Below are positions 35,507 to 38,034 of a stretch of DNA of 38,034 bases, one piece after another; position 1 is the stretch's first letter; each line of letters starts with the position of its first letter. This DNA is from Pseudomonadota bacterium (GTDB taxonomy: Bacteria; Pseudomonadota; Alphaproteobacteria; Reyranellales; Reyranellaceae), in the NCBI GenBank assembly GCA_018242505.1, contig JAFEBU010000023.1:1-38034 (forward strand), in the 5' to 3' direction. The position numbers and the translations under genes were made by a program. A model generated the notes under the pieces. The model had not been told where the DNA came from. It was given only the letters and a program-made list of their open reading frames with translations, and did no database searches.

Positions 35507-35905
35507 TTGTCGGTATATGTTGCTACAACCCGTGCCATTTGCGTCACCGTCCGGCCGCAATATCTGCCTGACCGGTCGGATCCGGCGAAGTCGCAATATG
35601 TGTGGGCCTATCAGGTCCGCATCGAGAACAAGGGGGATGTCGCCGTCCAGCTTCGCAGCCGCCACTGGAAGATCACCGACGGGCTGGGCCGGCGCCAGGA
35701 GATCAAGGGTCCCGGGGTCATCGGCAAGACGCCGCGGCTGAGGCCAGGCGAGGCATTCGAATACACGTCAGGCACTCCGCTCTCCACGCCATCGGGCTTC
35801 ATGGGTGGCACCTATCAGATGACAAGCGAGGCGGGCGAGAATTTCGATGTCGAGATCCCGACATTCTCGCTCGACACACCCACCAACTCGCGACAGCTTA
35901 ACTAG
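35507..35905 (+). CDS. apaG: Co2+/Mg2+ efflux protein ApaG
   Basis: A 132-aa ApaG/F-box-like beta-sandwich protein. It starts at TTG 35507 with GAGG 7 nt upstream, giving (M)SVYVATTRAICVTVRPQYLP; no ATG of suitable position exists. Conserved elements are YVWAYQVRIENKGDVAVQL, SRHWKITDGLGR, GPGVIGKTPRLRPGE and SGFMGGTYQM. ApaG is linked to cobalt and magnesium resistance in enterobacteria; the molecular role is not settled. It precedes folE by 33 nt on the same strand. Confidence 0.93.
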   Translation: MSVYVATTRAICVTVRPQYLPDRSDPAKSQYVWAYQVRIENKGDVAVQLRSRHWKITDGLGRRQEIKGPGVIGKTPRLRPGEAFEYTSGTPLSTPSGFMGGTYQMTSEAGENFDVEIPTFSLDTPTNSRQLN

Positions 35906-35938
35906 GCATCGCGACGGCAGCGGAGAGAGAGGAAGACA

Positions 35939-36565
35939 ATGAACAAGATCATGAAGAAGAGCGACATGGTCGCGCTTGCCACCGGCATCGCCCGGCCGTC
36001 GCGCGAGGAAGCGGAAGAGGCGGTGCGCACGTTGATCCGCTGGGCCGGCGACGATCCCGAGCGCGAGGGCCTCGTCGGCACGCCGGATCGCGTGGTGCGC
36101 TCCTACGAGGAATTCTTCGGCGGCTACGACGACGATCCGCGCGAGATGCTGCAGCGTACCTTCGAGGAGGTCGAAGGCTACGACGAGGTCGTGATGCTGC
36201 GCGACATCCGTCTCGAATCGCATTGTGAGCATCACATGGTGCCGATCATCGGCAAGGTTCATGTCGGCTATCTGCCGGACCGGCGCGTGGTGGGCATCAG
36301 CAAGCTTGCGCGGGTCGTCGATGCCTACGCGCATCGCCTGCAGATCCAGGAGAAGCTCACGGCGCAGATTGCCAATACGCTGCAGGAGGTGCTGCAGCCG
36401 CGCGGCGTCGCCGTCGTCATCGAGGCGTCGCACCAGTGCATGACCACCCGCGGCGTGCACAAATCGGATGTCGCCATGGTCACCAGCCGCATGCTGGGCG
36501 CCTTCCGCGACAATGGCGAGACGCGGCGCGAATTCCTGACTATGATCGGCCGTACATCCGCTTGA
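35939..36565 (+). CDS. folE: GTP cyclohydrolase I
   Basis: A 208-aa enzyme converting GTP to 7,8-dihydroneopterin triphosphate, the first step of folate/pterin synthesis; a cytoplasmic homodecamer. The zinc ligands are present: Cys96 and His99 in [10 protein letters not shown], and Cys167 in [10 protein letters not shown]. Other conserved parts are [17 protein letters not shown] and [17 protein letters not shown]. The ribosome site GAGAGGAAG is close to the ATG. It belongs to the zinc-containing FolE type. It lies between apaG and the ArgE-like gene, with 17 nt to the latter. Confidence 0.97.
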   Translation: MNKIMKKSDMVALATGIARPSREEAEEAVRTLIRWAGDDPEREGLVGTPDRVVRSYEEFFGGYDDDPREMLQRTFEEVEGYDEVVMLRDIRLESHCEHHMVPIIGKVHVGYLPDRRVVGISKLARVVDAYAHRLQIQEKLTAQIANTLQEVLQPRGVAVVIEASHQCMTTRGVHKSDVAMVTSRMLGAFRDNGETRREFLTMIGRTSA

Positions 36566-36582
36566 CTGCAGACAAGGACACC

Positions 36583-37752
36583 ATGGCCGGGGAGACTGTC
36601 GATTCCGTCGAAATGCTGCGTCGTCTCGTGGCGTTCGATACCACCTCACGCAACTCCAACCTGGCGCTGATCGAGTACGTCCAGAAATACCTCAGCGGGC
36701 ACGGCGTCGAGTCGAAGCTCGTGCCCAGCGAGGACGGCAAGAAGGCCAATCTGTTCGCTTCGGTCGGCCCCAAGGTCGCGGGCGGCGTCGTGCTCTCGGG
36801 CCATACCGACGTGGTGCCGGTCGACGGCCAGCCGTGGGACACCGATCCGTGGACGCTGACGCTCAAGGACGGCAAGTATCACGGTCGCGGCACCTGTGAC
36901 ATGAAGGCCTTCTCCGCGATAGCGCTCGCCAAGCTGCCGGAGTTCCTGAAGGCGAAGCTCAGGCGGCCGATCCATTTCGCGCTGTCGTACGACGAGGAGG
37001 TCGGCTGCGTCGGCGCTCATGCACTGGCCGCGCGCATGGCCGCCGAAGTGCCGAAACCCAGGGCCATCATCATCGGCGAGCCGACCATGATGACCGTGGT
37101 GCATGCGCACAAGGGTGCGCAGATCTACATCACCAGGTTCACCGGCTTCGAGGCGCATTCGTCGATGACGCATCTCGGCGTGAGTGCGGTCCATTTCGCC
37201 GGCGACTTCATCCATTATCTCAACCGCGTCCAGGAGGAGCTCGAGGCGGCGGCGCCCAGGAACAGCGAATTCATGCCGCCGGCGGCGACCTTCAATGTCG
37301 GCACGATCGTCGGCGGCACCGCCGGCAATATCCTGGCGCGCGAATGCGAGGTGCTGTGGGGATACCGCGAGCTGCCGGACCGGCCGATCGATGAGCTGGG
37401 CGAGCGCGCGCTGAAGTGGCTCAAGGAGGAGCTGCTGCCGAAGATGAAGGCCAAGCATCCGGCCGCCGCGATCGACACCGTGCTGCGCTCCTCGACGCCG
37501 GCCTTCTCGCCCGAAGGCAACGACGAGGCCAAGGCGCTGGCGCGAAGCTGGTCGGGCTCCAACACGGTGGGCAGCGTGGTCTATGGCACCGAGGCCGGCA
37601 TCTTCAAGAAGACGCTCGGCGTGCCGACCGTGGTCTGCGGTCCGGGCGACATCGCCCAGGCGCATCAGCCCAACGAATACATCCTCGCCTCGCAAATCGA
37701 CGCCTGCGAGGGCTTCATGAACCGTATGGTGGAATGGACCTGCCGGGAGTGA
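36583..37752 (+). CDS. argE: Acetylornithine deacetylase (ArgE/M20 family)
   Basis: A 389-aa zinc hydrolase of family M20. The metal and catalytic residues are in place: His74 and Asp76 in SGHTDVVPVDG, Asp106 in GTCDMKAF, Glu138/Glu139 in YDEEVGC, Glu166 in IIGEPT, and the late His in AQAHQPNEY. AAGGA precedes ATG 36583. The sequence pattern GRGTCDMKAFSAIAL and SMTHLGVSAV fits ArgE, which releases ornithine from N-acetylornithine; related M20 deacylases remain possible. It is the last gene before the CRISPR array. Confidence 0.9.
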   Translation: MAGETVDSVEMLRRLVAFDTTSRNSNLALIEYVQKYLSGHGVESKLVPSEDGKKANLFASVGPKVAGGVVLSGHTDVVPVDGQPWDTDPWTLTLKDGKYHGRGTCDMKAFSAIALAKLPEFLKAKLRRPIHFALSYDEEVGCVGAHALAARMAAEVPKPRAIIIGEPTMMTVVHAHKGAQIYITRFTGFEAHSSMTHLGVSAVHFAGDFIHYLNRVQEELEAAAPRNSEFMPPAATFNVGTIVGGTAGNILARECEVLWGYRELPDRPIDELGERALKWLKEELLPKMKAKHPAAAIDTVLRSSTPAFSPEGNDEAKALARSWSGSNTVGSVVYGTEAGIFKKTLGVPTVVCGPGDIAQAHQPNEYILASQIDACEGFMNRMVEWTCRE

Positions 37753-37856
37753 CTTTCACGGCTGGCCCCATACGGCTAGCGATGCACGGCTACCTTTGGT
37801 AAGCGGCTCGCCAGCATCAGGATTGAGCCTGCCTTCAACGGGTTCGCCCAAATCGT
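37753..37856. other. Unique sequence flanking the CRISPR array (leader or trailer)
   Basis: The 104 bp between argE and the first repeat contain no gene. A small hairpin GCTACC-TTT-GGTAAGC (bulged) lies around 37789-37804. A stretch at 37758-37780 (CGGCTGGCCCCATACGGCTAG) resembles a repeat with a 5-bp deletion. It could be leader, trailer or part of a tracrRNA locus; the sequence alone does not decide. Confidence 0.4.
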
Positions 37857-38034
37857 GTTGCGGTTGGCCCGCGATCATTCGGTAGGTAGGCTCGGGCACA
37901 AAGCAACACATTGAAAAGACGAGTTGCGGTTGGCCCGCGATCATTCGGTAGGTAGGCTGGTCTCGGGGAATTCGAGCGCGCAGTATCTGTTGCGGTTGGC
38001 CCGCGATCATTCGGTAGGTAGGCTCTGGAGCACC
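37857..38034 (+). CRISPR. CRISPR array (edge), 36-bp repeats, 30-bp spacers
   Basis: Three identical 36-bp repeats begin GTTGCGGTTGGCCC and end GGTAGGTAGGCT, at 37857-37892, 37923-37958 and 37989-38024. The two spacers (37893-37922 and 37959-37988) are each exactly 30 bp and unrelated. Ten bases of a third spacer reach the window end. Repeat length, spacer length and the GTTG start fit type II systems, in which the crRNA would read in the plus direction. No cas gene is in the window, so the type is an inference. The array continues beyond the edge. Confidence 0.93.

Overview
The window looks like chromosomal DNA of a high-GC alphaproteobacterium, probably a free-living Rhodospirillales/Hyphomicrobiales relative (Reyranella- or Bradyrhizobium-like). 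The support is the strongly GC-rich codon use, a SAM-II riboswitch in front of metZ (an alphaproteobacterial signature), a Bug-type solute-binding protein, CaiB/BaiF, NIPSNAP and OpgC proteins, and an OmpL/BBP2-like porin at the left edge. The genus is a guess. No rRNA, tRNA, insertion sequence, integrase or phage gene was seen.

Layout. 1-9.6 kb: start of a porin gene on the minus strand, then a plus-strand potassium module. This has two coupled small ORFs, a 27-aa membrane peptide, kdpF, kdpA, kdpB, kdpC and the sensor/regulator pair kdpD-kdpE, followed by two small minus-strand genes. 9.7-15 kb: a carboxymuconolactone decarboxylase-like protein, purC, a small secreted protein, a JAMM/MPN+ metalloprotease-like protein, and a CopA-type copper ATPase divergent from a CsoR repressor. 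The 39-bp copA/csoR gap holds a perfect operator and two opposed promoters. 15-18.3 kb: an HxlR regulator divergent from an EmrA/EmrB-type efflux pair. 18.3-26.6 kb: a catabolic and envelope neighbourhood with a Bug protein, a CoA transferase, an alpha/beta hydrolase, an OpgC-like acyltransferase overlapping an SGNH hydrolase, a metal-dependent cyclase, a decayed cytochrome c pseudogene, a second CMD protein, a secreted unknown and a class II aldolase.

26.6-38 kb: a glycine-rich RRM protein with its own terminator; a NIPSNAP protein with a TPP enzyme; a SAM-II riboswitch plus terminator controlling metZ and probably tenA; an acyltransferase-3; a MarR regulator divergent from a PaaI-like thioesterase with a palindromic operator; a divergent CDF transporter; apaG; folE; and an ArgE-like deacetylase. 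The window ends inside a CRISPR array: three identical 36-bp repeats with two complete 30-bp spacers and the first bases of a third. The 36/30 geometry fits type II best, but no cas gene is in view.

Most genes are ordinary housekeeping or accessory metabolism. The points most worth a second look are the CRISPR array edge, the very compact CsoR promoter with probably leaderless transcripts on both sides, the SAM-II/terminator alternative pairing, the JAMM protein behind copA, the CDF transporter without canonical metal ligands, the cytochrome c pseudogene lacking the heme histidine, and several short tandem duplications in intergenic DNA.
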